A stretch of 64,000 bases of DNA, taken from contig OX031063.1 in assembly GCA_943736015.1 (NCBI GenBank), positions 40,130,672-40,194,671 on the forward strand, read 5' to 3'. Position numbers and translations under genes: made by a program. This document shows positions 9,996-20,011 of the stretch, piece by piece (positions within the stretch are counted from its first letter, which is position 1; every line of letters starts with the position of its first letter). Source of the DNA: Tridacna crocea (Eukaryota > Mollusca > Bivalvia > Cardiida > Cardiidae). Below the pieces are notes generated by a model. It was not told the DNA's origin. It searched no databases and saw only the letters and a program-made list of their open reading frames with translations.

Positions 9996-10703
9996 AAATA
10001 CCTGGGTAGCACAAAGTACTAATTCAAAGGCAGCCCATTCAGCTAGGTCTAAAAAGGATCAAATATTTTACAATTTCAAAGTTATTTTCTTTCTAAATAA
10101 GTTTTACATGTAATGATGTGAATGACAGTGCATCTATCAAAGATAAGATCACGGTGAGGAAACTACATAGACGGAGCCATTGGCTCTGTTAAGGAAATCT
10201 TGTGTGGGTTTTTCCGGTCACGTGTGGCGCCGTCAATATCGGCTGTTTCGGTGGACACGAAAACGTAAGTTTTCCATTTATTGTCAAAATTTGATTTTAT
10301 ACTGAACACTAGCGAGAAAAGGGGAATTGTATGAGGGGCCCATGACTTTCAACTTACTTCCTTGTCCGTAGGGAGTTCCAAGTCGGCGCGGTTTTGTCTG
10401 AAACACTTTTGCCGTGAGCCACGGCGAGGTAAACAAAGGTCATTTTCTATAATGACCACAGGCTTTCTATCGCTCTTTCTGCATAAATATTACTTATCTA
10501 AATGTTTACACCGTCTGAATGTATGAAGTGATTATCTAATCCTTCCCCACTCACGAAAAACAAAATTTGAATCAAAATAAAAAAAATTGAGAAAAAATAA
10601 ACAATGGCTCCGTCCATATCGGCCGGCTCTGTCTATATCGGCTGGCTCCGCTGTATGAGGGTGAGTTTTAGAAGCGACATATATGCACAATTGAAACAAA
10701 ACT

Positions 10704-10706
<3 letters not shown>

Positions 10707-10747
<41 letters not shown>
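10707..10747. repeat. (CA)n microsatellite
   Basis: About 20 uninterrupted AC dinucleotides just inside the left arm of the foldback element. Confidence 0.97.
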
Positions 10748-10749
<2 letters not shown>

Positions 10750-10959
10750 TCGCTTTATTTTCTTTCGCACGGGAACGCGGACGACCGAGGTGACTACAAT
10801 AGCTCTTCACACTTCGTGCAGTCAAGCTATAAGTAAGTACTCAAGTCTGGAGTGTCAACTTCAGACATACCTGCAAAACTTTTACAAAGGTTATTCTGAA
10901 ATATTGGTTTTATTCAGTTTTGCGTCCCCCAAGCTGTTAAACTGGTATTGAGACAAATG

Positions 10960-11143
10960 GATCAGTAAGTGGGAGGAAACGGGAGTATCCCGGGAGTATC
11001 CCGGGAAAAACACCCGACACATCCGCAAGCAGAACTTGGCTTGTCCACGTTGTCCGAGAGTGCCCTGTACCCACAGGGTGATATGGTCGAATGATCAAGA
11101 GCACTGATGTCAACCACTTTAACCACTCAACCACGTGACCGCC
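10960..11143 (-). mobile_element. tRNA-like SINE inside the foldback spacer
   Basis: On the minus strand the sequence opens GGTCACGTGGTTGAGTGGTT, an A-box-like tRNA-Ser/Leu type start. It then passes through a GTGGGTACAGGGC region into a short CCGGGATACTC duplication. It would have inserted into the foldback element's spacer. Family unknown. Confidence 0.45.
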
Positions 11144-12014
11144 CTTTTTGAAATGATAGATGGTTCGAGAAAAGCATCACCATTCCAAAAATAACTTTCA
11201 AAAAATCTAACTTTTGACTGGTAAACCCAATAGCGAAAAAAACCTATCGCTTCTAAAACTCGCCCTCATACAGCGTAGCCAGCCGATATAGACAGAGCCG
11301 GCCAATATGGACAGAGCCATTGTTTATTTTTTCTCAATTTTTTTTATTTTGATTCAAATTTTGTTTTTCGTGAGTGGGGAAGGATTAGATAATCAATTCA
11401 TACATTCGGACGGTGTAAACATTTAGATAAGTAATTTTTATGCAGAAAGAGCAATAGAAAGCCTGTGGTCATTATAGAAAATGACCTTTGTTTACCTCAC
11501 CGTGGCTCACGGCAAAAGTGTTTCAGACAAAACCGCGCCGACTTGGAACTCGCAACGGACAAGGAAGTAAGTTGAAAGTCATAGGTCCCTCATACAATTC
11601 CACTTTTCATGCTAGTGTTCAGTATAAAATCAAATTTTGACAATAAATGGGAGATTTACGTTTTCGTGTCCACCGAAACAGCCGATATTGACGACGCCGC
11701 ACGTGACCGGAAAAACCCACACAAGATTTCCTTAACAGAGCCAATGGCTCCGTCTATGTAGTTTCCTCACCGTGAAGATGGCATTTCTGTCATCTAAGAG
11801 CAAGTAGAGCAAGTTTTATATGTAATGATGTGAATGACAGTGCATCTATCAAAAATAAGATGGCATTTCTGTCATCTAAGAGCAGGTAGAGCAAGTTTTA
11901 TATGTAATGATGTGAATGACAGTGCGTCTATCAAAGGTAAGATGGCATTTTTTGTCCTGTTTCGTCTTAATCTAAGAGCAGGTAGAGTAAATTTATCTAT
12001 TATCCAACAATCAT

Positions 12015-12147
12015 ATGATATTACAATCCAAATGGAAGAGGCTTTCAAAAACATTGAAAGAAAAAGAAAATACTGGGAACTTGCATTTCATCCTTTTCCC
12101 ACATGGTTTTCTATCCTGTTATACAAATTCCATCATGTGAACCACAT
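12015..12147 (+). mobile_element. Family 1 MITE, decayed fragment
   Basis: It retains GAAGAGGCTTTCAAAAACAT and CCTTTTCCCACATGGTTTTC. The centre and both termini are degraded. Confidence 0.55.
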
Positions 12148-12373
12148 TTAACTTTTTACCACACGAGATTTTAGACTGATCCATATTGAAAGCATTTGCA
12201 GGCGACAAAATGAAAGTGACTGAAATATAGAAATTTGTTCAGGGAAGGATACAAAACACTGTGGGAAAAGGAGAAAATGCTGGTTACCAGCATTTTCTCC
12301 TTTTCCAACAGTGTTTTCAAAAGGCTTCTTTCTCAGGGGCGTCAAAAGTAGGGATTGTGTGGTAATGGGTTAA
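12148..12373 (-). mobile_element. Family 1 MITE, full length
   Basis: TTAACTTTTTACCACACGAG to GTGTGGTAATGGGTTAA. It is followed by a right-end remnant of a plus copy to about 12437 (GTCTGCAAATGCCTTCAATA). Confidence 0.9.
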
Positions 12374-12712
12374 GTTTTGTCTGCAAATGCCTTCAATATA
12401 GACAAGTGTCAAAAATTGTCATCAGGTACAGAGGTTAAAATAAAGGCAAAAAAAAATACTGCAGAAAAAGCATTCAAGGAGTTTTTCCAACTTCATTATT
12501 GAAATGTTTCTCAACATCATCATGTCTGACACTGGTCAAAAACTGCTCTAAAAAGGGTAAACCCTATATTTTTGTCAGTATGACAATATTTTGAACCTAA
12601 TCAAAATAGTTTACATTGACCGATCAACCTGACCTCTTGAGGCTATATATCATTTAAACAAACCAATTAAACTTACGAAAGCTTCCCAGAAAGAATTCAA
12701 TACGAAAACACC

Positions 12713-12941
12713 TTAACTCTTTACCACAGTTCCGAAATTAAATAACCCTGATACAGAAGCCTTTTGAAAACATTGTGGGACTAGGAGAAAATGCTGGTTA
12801 CCAGCATTTTCTCCTGTTCCCATAATGTTTTCAACCCTTCCCAAAGCAAGTTTAATTTTTTCAGTACCATTCATTTTGTTGTCTGCAAATGCTTTCAATT
12901 TGGAACACTGTCTACAGTTTTCATGTTTTGTAAAGACTTAA
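12713..12941 (+). mobile_element. Family 1 MITE, full length, chain member 1
   Basis: TTAACTCTTTACCACAGTTC to TTTGTAAAGACTTAA. First of a run of same-orientation copies to 13557. Confidence 0.88.
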
Positions 12942-13101
12942 AATGACTGAAAATATGAAACCAGCATTTTCTCCTTTTTCTACAATCTTTTTACCCTTTG
13001 AAAGCCAGATTCCATCACTAATGAGCAATACTCAATTTGTTTTCTGCAAAATGCTCTCAACTTGCATAACTCTAAAAGTTTGCTATCTGGTAAAGGCTTA
13101 A
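12942..13101 (+). mobile_element. Family 1 MITE, right half, chain member 2
   Basis: Begins at AAACCAGCATTTTCTCC and ends CTGGTAAAGGCTTAA. Left arm missing. Confidence 0.75.
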
Positions 13102-13327
13102 CTCTTTACCACACAATCCCGACTTTTAATGACCCCAAAGGAAAACGCCTTTTGAAAACATAGTGGGAAAAAGAGACAATGCTGGAAACCAGCATTTTCT
13201 CCTTTTTCCACAATGTTTTCTGCCCTTTAAAAGGTTGAAATAATCACTTTGGCCAAATTTATTTTGTCGTCTGCAAATGCTTTCAATTTGGACCAGTCTG
13301 AAATATTGTTGTTTGGTACAGAGTTAA
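13098..13327 (+). mobile_element. Family 1 MITE, full length, chain member 3
   Basis: TTAACTCTTTACCACACAAT to TTTGGTACAGAGTTAA. Its first and last TTAA are shared with the neighbouring copies. Confidence 0.92.
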
Positions 13328-13557
13328 CTCTTTATCACAGAACCAAGAGTTTTAACAAACCTGAAAGTGAAACCTTTTGAAACCATTGTGGGAAACAGAG
13401 AAAATGCTCAGGTAAGCAGCATTTTCTCCTTCTCCGACAATGTTTTCTATTCTATATGAGACAAATTCCATCATTTCAGCCACATTCAAATTGTCGTCTG
13501 CAAATGCTCTCAATTTGGACAAGCCATAACATTTTTTGTTGTTTGGGACAGACTTAA
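13324..13557 (+). mobile_element. Family 1 MITE, full length, chain member 4
   Basis: TTAACTCTTTATCACAGAAC to TTGGGACAGACTTAA. It overlaps the previous copy by exactly one TTAA. Confidence 0.9.
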
Positions 13558-14257
13558 CTATCTTGAGGATAAAAAGATCAAAAGTCTCAAGTCTTCAAAC
13601 AAGTGTGCAAGACAGATGGAATCTGAAAATGGCCTATTAACTAAAATCACAAGGTATCTGTAATCCAATTTGTTATCACAAACTTTAAAACCCAAAACCC
13701 ATTAGTCCACTCTCAATCATTCAATGTGACACAGAAGCTTGTTATAAAGGATTTCTCCAGACTCACTCAGGAGCTTGTTAGTTAGTTGACAAACAGGGAA
13801 AGACGATCAATAGCCATCTGGCAGCTTTGTAGATGGAACTTTGCAGGCTACATGGTATCTATCACTTCTTGAGTTGCATTAAATTTCAAATGCTGGCAGT
13901 GTGAATCATAAGACTGTATGAAACCTGTCCTGATGGGGAACAATTAAATATGATTCCATATGTCAAAATTTCTTGTGAAACAAGAAATAAACAGCCCTAC
14001 ATATATTTTTCTTTGCAACTACAGTCATAAACTTTACAGATACATTCAGTCTTATAGGTTCAACTTTACAAAATGCAACACTCCTAGTGGCATTAAAAAG
14101 AGACAATAACAATTATGGTAACAAAATTTTTATCAAAGGGAATGTCTGCTACAGAAAAAGCCTTGGTTATGTTAAACATTATGTCTTCTTGTCCCTTATT
14201 GGTTCTGTCAAATAGTCCTATGGTTTCACGTCCCCAAGAAACAAAAAAAGGGGACCA
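13558..14257. other. Unannotated sequence
   Basis: No exon or repeat end I can support. A trace of a MITE right arm (ATGTTTTCTGAATTCC) appears only at about 14258-14330. Confidence 0.35.
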
Positions 14258-14447
14258 GTGTTTTCTTCTTCTACTAAATAATGTTTTCTGAATTCCAACA
14301 AGAGTAAAATTATGTTTTCTGGTAAAGAGTTTAGCACTTCAATGATCAATTTTCCTGAATTTGATCTCAAGAAGAAACCTACTTCACAAAATATTTCTTT
14401 TTATCAATGGAAATGCCTCCTATAATAACAGACTGCTTTATGATCTA

Positions 14448-14683
14448 CTCTTTACCAGAGAACAAAATACATTGTATCAGACAAGGCTAAATAAAAACAT
14501 TTGCAATCAATAATCAAGATGCAGTTACAATGATGGCATTTGTCTCTAAAAAACGTAAAAAAAACCTTGTGGGGTGCAGAAAAAATGCTGGTCACCATCA
14601 TTTTCACCTTTTGCAGCAATGTTTTGAAATGCCTTTATTCTTAGGGTCATGAATAATACACTGGAATGTTTGGTATAGGGTCA
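14448..14683 (-). mobile_element. Family 1 MITE, decayed
   Basis: CTCTTTACCAGAGAACAAAA left end, AAAATGCTGGTCACCATCAT core and GGTATAGGGTCAA right end. Confidence 0.6.
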
Positions 14684-14903
14684 AAGACAGACTCTGCAGC
14701 ATAAAAATCTTGATTATAGCACCATTAGATGTTAATGGGTTGTTTTATATCCTTGCAAACAAGGCTAACTTGGTTTTATTGAATGAGGTAACATAAAATT
14801 GGGGAACCAATGACTTCTGATGTAGACATAAATCAAAGATCTTGAAATAATTTCTTTTGTAACACTTTTCCAGACAAAAAAAGTTAAGACATGTCTGTCA
14901 TGC

Positions 14904-15129
14904 TTGACTCTTTCCAAACAACAAAATTTTAGACGCTCCAAACTGAAAGCATTTGCAAACAACAAAATTAACGAGACTCAAAAACTGAAATTTGCTCTGC
15001 GAGGGTTGAAAACATAGTGGGAAAAGGACAAAATGCCAGTTACTAGCATTTTCTAATTTTCCCACTATGTTTTCAAAAGGCTTCTTTTCAAGGGTCATGA
15101 AAACAATGGATTGTTTGGGAAAGTGTTAA
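14904..15129 (-). mobile_element. Family 1 MITE, full length
   Basis: TTGACTCTTTCCAAACAACA to GTTTGGGAAAGTGTTAA. The arm ends CATAGTGGG/CCCACTATG are matched. Confidence 0.85.
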
Positions 15130-15277
15130 AACAACTGCACACAGTTGAAATCAAATGTTTTAAATGATAGTTTTAGAGAAAAGAAAAAAAATGGTAACCA
15201 GTTTTTTATTTCTTTTTGAACGTTTCCAAAGCTTTTTCTCTTGATCTTCACTATTTGCCAAAGGGATTTGAGGTGAA

Positions 15278-15489
15278 TTAACCCTTTCCCAAATGACAAA
15301 TTTTAGACTCTTCCAAACTCAGACAGTTTGCAGATGACAATTTCAAATTTGATAAAATTGGCAGAAAGTTCTCCAAATGGGTAGAAAACAGTGTGGGAAA
15401 AGGAGAAATTGCTCGTTACTCCCACAGTGTTTTCAAAAGACTTGTACAGCAGACTCGTAAAAACAAGGGCTTGTTTGGGAAAGGGTTAA
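15278..15489 (-). mobile_element. Family 1b MITE with one arm deleted
   Basis: TTAACCCTTTCCCAAATGAC to TTGGGAAAGGGTTAA, closely matching the copy at 3294. The sequence jumps from GAAATTGCTCGTTACT to CCCACAGTGTTTTC, removing about 16 bases of one arm. Confidence 0.88.
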
Positions 15490-15518
15490 GCAGCCTAAGT
15501 GCATTCTTCATACCTCAG

Positions 15519-15646
15519 GTGATCAGCATCCTGAAGCCATCATATCACTTGGCTGCAACTGGTGGATTGACATTGTGTCAGATGGATATATTCATTGCCC
15601 AAGAATACCCCGGTTTACCGTTCTGAAAATTATAAGGCTCCTCTAA
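15519..15646 (+). CDS. Possible exon, unknown protein
   Basis: After an acceptor-like TTCATACCTCAG, one frame stays open to TAA at 15644 and reads DQHPEAIISLGCNWWIDIVS and onward with an IHCPRIPRFTVLK segment. Its hydrophobic/Trp/Cys pattern is protein-like and unlike the MITE shadow frames. No good donor lies before the stop, so it would be a terminal exon or a pseudogene piece. Family not recognised. Confidence 0.25.
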
Positions 15647-16104
15647 CAAAAGAAAGCTTGAGTTTCAATTTTCTATCAAAAACTGTCTAACAATATTTCA
15701 GTTGACAAATAGTTCGCACATTCATTTTATGTCATTGCTAAACAACTGCAAGGGTACGCTATACATAGAATCAAGTGATTCTCATTTCAAAATGGAAATC
15801 TTGATACGGACTAAGATGTAAGTACGGAATCGGCCGAGTTGTAACAAGTGGTCTGAGTGTTGACGCACACAGCTCTTAAAAGGTTGAGTACAATGACAAG
15901 CAAACTGATGGAAGAAACTGTGAAATTTAGGTTAAGTTCATTGTAATGTTTACACCAGTATCGCACACAGACAGATGGACCTATGGACAGACTGATTTCA
16001 GATGATTCTGTTATGCATTGTCAGACAAGAACACCATGGGCGGATTCAGAAACACCAAAATGGCTCAGTCAAAATATTGACATAAAAATTATTTATCTTA
16101 TACA

Positions 16105-16880
16105 GTCATGAAGATCTAAGGGTGAATAATTCAAAATCCATGCTAGGAAGAGTTATGACTCCTATGCATTGCACTCCCAAATTTTTCAACAACCATGTAT
16201 ACCAAATTTGAAAATGTTCAGACTAAAAATGAAAAAGTTTTGCTCCGGACAAGAAGATTTTTGCTGTAAGAATGACAATAAAAGGGAAATAAAGACAGGA
16301 CAAGGTAGAGTTATGGTTCTTTTGCACTGCACTTCCAAATATGCAACAAACACAAAAGCCAAGTTTCAAGTCAATCAGACATGAGATCATAGAGTTATGC
16401 TCCAGACAAAGAGAAAATGCTGTAAAAATGACAATCAAAGGGAAATAACTCAAAGACAGCACATGGTTCTTTCACACTGCACTCCGTATTATTGTAACAA
16501 ATACAAATGCCAAGTTTCAAGTCAATCAGACCGCAGATGACAAAGTTATGCTTAGGACAAGCAGAAAAGGCTGTAAAAATGATGATCAAAGGGAAATAAC
16601 TCAAAGTGGTATGAGTTACATTTATGATTCTTTCACTCAGTATTATTGCAACAAATACAAACGCCAAGTTTCAAGTCAGTCAGACCAGAGATGACAAAGG
16701 TTTGCTCCGGACAAGCAGAAAAGACTGTAAAAATGATGATCAAAGGGAAATAACTCAAAGACAGCATGAGGTAGAGTTATGGTTCTTTCACTCTGCACTC
16801 TTTATTATTTCAATAAACACAAAATGCCAAGTTTCAAAACAATCATACTTGAGATGACAAAGTTATGCTCCAGACAAAGA
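16105..16880. repeat. Tandem array, ~150-165 bp unit
   Basis: Units share GCCAAGTTTCAAGTCAATCA, AAGTTATGCTCCGGACAAG and CAAAGGGAAATAACTCAAAG. The GCCAAGTTTCAA start recurs at 16358, 16509, 16663 and 16826 (spacing 151, 154, 163), with a more divergent first unit before it. No coding frame. The type resembles dispersed minisatellite arrays common in mollusc genomes (recollection, unchecked). Confidence 0.85.
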
Positions 16881-17034
16881 ACTGGATCATAATATGTCGT
16901 GTCTTCGACGGGCGTATAAAAATGGTTCCTGACACAACCCTTTCTATCAGAACATTGTATGGTGTTTAACATTGTTTTTAACATTTTTTCAGTTACATTG
17001 CAGTGATCAGTACACCTATTCATGCTTTCATGGA

Positions 17035-17200
17035 GTCTATTTTACCAGTATTCTGAGTAATCTTCCTTTCAAGCCAATGGCTGCTTTCCCAAATACTTGT
17101 AGCCATAATCCTCGGATAGAAATTGGCTAGGCCAGGAATCAAACCCATGACCCCTGCTCTCAAGTCCTGCATGCTACAAACTGAGCTACAAAGGCACGGC
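17035..17200 (-). mobile_element. tRNA-derived SINE
   Basis: Minus strand: TGTAGCTCAGTTTGTAGC (A box) and GGGTTTGATTCC (B box) form a tRNA-like head. It is followed by TCTATCCGAGGATTATGG and GGGAAAGCAGCCATTGGCTT. The last two blocks match the plus-strand SINE at 52612, so both belong to one family. Confidence 0.75.
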
Positions 17201-17383
17201 TTCTACTAGAAAAGCAAAATGAAAGGCAGAAGCAATATCAGTTGCAACAAAAACACATGTAGACTTCAACATCCATTCTAAATGCATTCCTCTTCTGATT
17301 CAAAGATTTAACTTTAACCCAACATCAGAATTCTGGATTTCATCCACTCAAAGCAGATTGGCTCAAATGATGAGTTTTGTCTC

Positions 17384-17484
17384 TATAAGATAGAAAACAA
17401 TTTCTCCGTTTCCCATAATGTTTTCAAAAGCCTCCTTTTTCATGGTCATCAAAACTTCAGATTGCTTGGTAAGGGCTTTAGGAA
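17384..17484 (-). mobile_element. Family 1 MITE, right part
   Basis: Keeps ATAAGATAGAAAACA, one arm (ATTTCTCCGTTTCCCATAAT) and TTGGTAAGGGCTTTA. Confidence 0.6.
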
Positions 17485-17579
17485 TTTGATTTGCCATGAC
17501 AGAATGCAACATCTTGGAATTTAGAATCGAAACAGTATTTAGAATTCTACATAATTATAGTCGAAATTATCCACTATTA

Positions 17580-17906
17580 TGAAAGACAACCTTGAGGAAA
17601 AAAGACATGTGAAAAAATCATGGGAAAAGGAGAAAATATGAATCAGCATTAACTCCTTTCCCAAAAAGTATTTTCTATCCTTCCAAAGACAATCACCATT
17701 ATTTCAGGCAGTCGTCACAACTCCACCGATTCAGTTACTACATCGAACTTCATCAGTATAACAGCTGTTTCCATTTGAACTGTTACTCACGTGATGTTAT
17801 ATATGGCAACGCTACTGTAAGTCATTTAGCAACGACGTAAACAACCTTGATGCAAACTCTTTCAGTTTGGAAGAGTCTAAAATTTGTTGTTTGGGCAAGG
17901 GTTAAG
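17580..17906 (+). mobile_element. Family 1 MITE with internal insertion
   Basis: The left part (17590-17720) and right end (17853-17906, ending GGGCAAGGGTTAA) are separated by about 130 bp of unrelated sequence (GTCGTCACAACTCC onward) with no clear repeat ends. Confidence 0.55.
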
Positions 17907-18100
17907 AGGAGTCTTAGAATTTTTGGAACGGTAAATCAATCCACCAAGGACAGTTGATGGATTTGATGGCTTCCATCACCAGAGGTATGCCAAATGTTAT
18001 TTCATGCACATTTAATTTGCCTTCTGCATAATGCTTCCAATCTGAACCAGTCTGAATGCGGTCATACCATACTGAGTTTTTTACCATGCTTCAAATGTGT

Positions 18101-18329
18101 ATAACCCATTACCACACGAGAAAAATTTAGACTGGTCCAAATTGAAAGCATTTGAAGACGACATAATAAAGGTGACTGAAAAATTAAAATTTGTCCTAGG
18201 AAGGGTAGAAAACTCTGTGGGAAAAGGAGAAAATGCTGGTTACCAGCATTTTCTCCTTTTCCCACAGAGTTTTCAAAAGACTTCTTTCTCAGGGGCGTCA
18301 ATAGTAGGGATTGTATGGTAATGGGTTAA
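18101..18329 (-). mobile_element. Family 1 MITE, full length, covarying arms
   Basis: ATAACCCATTACCACACGAG to TATGGTAATGGGTTAA. The palindrome is perfect over 67 bp and carries CTCTGTGGG/CCCACAGAG where most copies have CATTGTGGG/CCCACAATG. Confidence 0.93.
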
Positions 18330-18551
18330 GACCTTGAAAATTTACAGCAAACACAAACCAGTTAATGACGTCAAATTTGTCACAATTGCCCTGATCTGCC
18401 CCAGAGCCAGGAAATCCCGTCATTTACATATATATGGAAATTGATTCTGTGACACCAAGGAAAAGCAAGACATTTCTAAACCATAGCTTATTTATTATAT
18501 AGCTTCCCTTTGTCCTTTGAATAATGCCAGAAACTCAACTTCCTAAATAGC

Positions 18552-18756
18552 TATTCTGTCTTAACAGTAGGCTTTTCAAAACCTAACTGGGAAACAGATA
18601 AAATGCTGGTAGCCAGCATTTTGTCCTTTTCCCACAATGTTTTTTATACCCTTCCATTAACAAAATGTCAATTTTTCAGTGACATTTATTTTGTCTTCTG
18701 CAAATACTTGCAATTTGAACAAGGCTTAAATTTTATTGTTTGGTGAAGAGATGAAA
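18552..18756 (+). mobile_element. Family 1 MITE, partial
   Basis: Core AAAATGCTGGTAGCCAGCAT and right arm to TTTGGTGAAGAGATGAA. The left terminus is lost. Confidence 0.7.
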
Positions 18757-18790
18757 AGTTAAAGCATAATACAGACATATTAAAGTAGGC

Positions 18791-19019
18791 TTAACCCATT
18801 ACCACACAATCCCTACTTTGGACGCCCCTGAGAGAGAAGCCTTTAGAAAACATTGTGGGAAAAGGAGAAAATGCTGGTAACCAGCATTTTCTCCTTTTCC
18901 CACAATGTTTTCTACCCTTCACAAAACAAATCTTAAATTTTCAGACATGTTCATTTTGTCATCTGCATATGCTTTCAATTTGAACCAGTCTAAAATATTG
19001 TCGTTTGGTAATGGGTTAA
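18791..19019 (+). mobile_element. Family 1 MITE, best consensus copy
   Basis: TTAACCCATTACCACACAAT to TTTGGTAATGGGTTAA. The centre (18844-18914) is a perfect 71 bp palindrome with a single-base loop. I use it as the reference for orientation: short arm (ACGCCCCTGAGAGAGAAGCC) left, long arm (GTCTAAAATATTGTCGTTTG) right. Confidence 0.95.
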
Positions 19020-19113
19020 GTTATGGTACTTTTCTCTGAAAACTATGCAGGAAAAACGGTAAAGGATTAACCTTTCAAATCTGATTGCATCATTCTGCAG
19101 ACCACAGTAGCTG

Positions 19114-19342
19114 TTAACTCTTAACCACACGAGAAAATTTTAGACTGGTCCAAATTGAAAGCATTTGCAGACGAAAAAATAAAGGTGACTGAAAAATAGA
19201 AATTTGTTCTGGAAAGGGTAGAAAACACTGTGGGAAAAGGAGAAAATGCTGGTTACCAGCATTTTCTCCTTTTCCCACAGTGTTTTCAAAAGGCTTCTTT
19301 CTCAGGGGCATCAAAAGTAGGGATTGAGTGGTAATGGGTTAA
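19114..19342 (-). mobile_element. Family 1 MITE, full length
   Basis: TTAACTCTTAACCACACGAG to GAGTGGTAATGGGTTAA. Arms matched as CACTGTGGG/CCCACAGTG. Confidence 0.93.
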
Positions 19343-19565
19343 CTCTTAACCACACCACCCCAACTTTTAACAACTCTGAGGAAGAAACCCTTTTGAAAAC
19401 ATTGTGGAATAGGAAGAAAATGCTTGTTACCAGCAGTTTCTCCTTTTCCAAATGTTTTCAATCCTATTATTGACAAATTCCATCATTTGAGCCACACTGA
19501 AATTGTTGACTGCAAACGCTTTCAATTTGGACAGGCCTAAAGTTTTGTTGCTAGTAAAGGGTTAA
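19339..19565 (+). mobile_element. Family 1 MITE sharing TTAA with the previous
   Basis: Starts at the last TTAA of the inverted copy and ends GCTAGTAAAGGGTTAA. Confidence 0.88.
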
Positions 19566-19707
19566 GAAACTGACACAAATTAGCTAAGTTTTCTGATGGG
19601 ATAGAAAACATTTAAGGAATATGTGAAAATGCTGGTAACCAGCATTTTCTCCTTTTTCCCTCCCTCTTTCACATCATTGTCATTAAAAATTCTCGATCAT
19701 TTAAGGT
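19566..19707 (-). mobile_element. Family 1 MITE, decayed
   Basis: Core GAAAATGCTGGTAACCAGCA with eroded flanks, abutting the copy at 19339. Confidence 0.6.
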
Positions 19708-19812
19708 AAGATATACACAAAATCAGGGTATATGAAGGAAGGTAAGACACTTGCATAATCCTTATTCTGAAATTAATTTATGGAAATGAAAATTGGCCTA
19801 AAATTGAAGCCA

Positions 19813-20011
19813 TTAACTCTTTACCAAACGACAAAATTTTGGACTGGTCCAAATTGAAAGCACTTGCAGACGACAAAATAAACATGGCTCAAAAATTGAA
19901 ATTTGTTTCCAGCTGGGTAGAAAACATTGTGGGAAAAGGAGAAAATGCTGGTTACCAAAAGGTTTCTATCTCAGGGTCGTTAAAAGTCAGGCTTGTGTGG
20001 TAATGGGTGAA
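19813..20011 (-). mobile_element. Family 1 MITE with one arm deleted
   Basis: TTAACTCTTTACCAAACGAC to GTGTGGTAATGGGTGAA. The sequence jumps from GAAAATGCTGGTTACC to AAAAGGTTTC, deleting the second arm. Confidence 0.85.

Larger units (their letters stand above)
10150..11774. mobile_element. Transib/RAG-like foldback element
   Basis: Two inverted arms of about 529 bp (10150-10678 and 11246-11774) differ at few positions and surround a 567 bp spacer. Termini are CACGGTGAGGAAAC and its inverse. AAGAT flanks both sides (10145-10149, 11775-11779), giving a 5 bp target duplication confirmed by the interrupted tandem repeat. A CAC-G-GTG-type heptamer plus 5 bp duplication is the signature of Transib and RAG-like transposons (the V(D)J heptamer is CACAGTG). 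No transposase frame exists, so it is non-autonomous. Other superfamilies with 5 bp duplications remain possible. Confidence 0.65.
10111..11986. repeat. 82 bp tandem repeat, interrupted
   Basis: The unit beginning TAATGATGTGAATGACAGTG recurs at 10111, 11823 and 11905. The last two are 82 bp apart. The first two are also 82 bp apart once the 1625 bp foldback element and its 5 bp duplication are removed. So a roughly 2.8-copy array existed before the insertion. Confidence 0.85.

Noticed and set aside
16223..16667. Open frames on both strands over 16.2-16.9 kb
   Set aside because: They arise from the tandem array, are repeated with its period, and break in other units.
17161..17200. A genuine tRNA gene on the minus strand (also 48830-48885 and 52614-52690)
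   Set aside because: A and B box-like sequences exist, but the arms do not pair as a cloverleaf and SINE body sequence follows.
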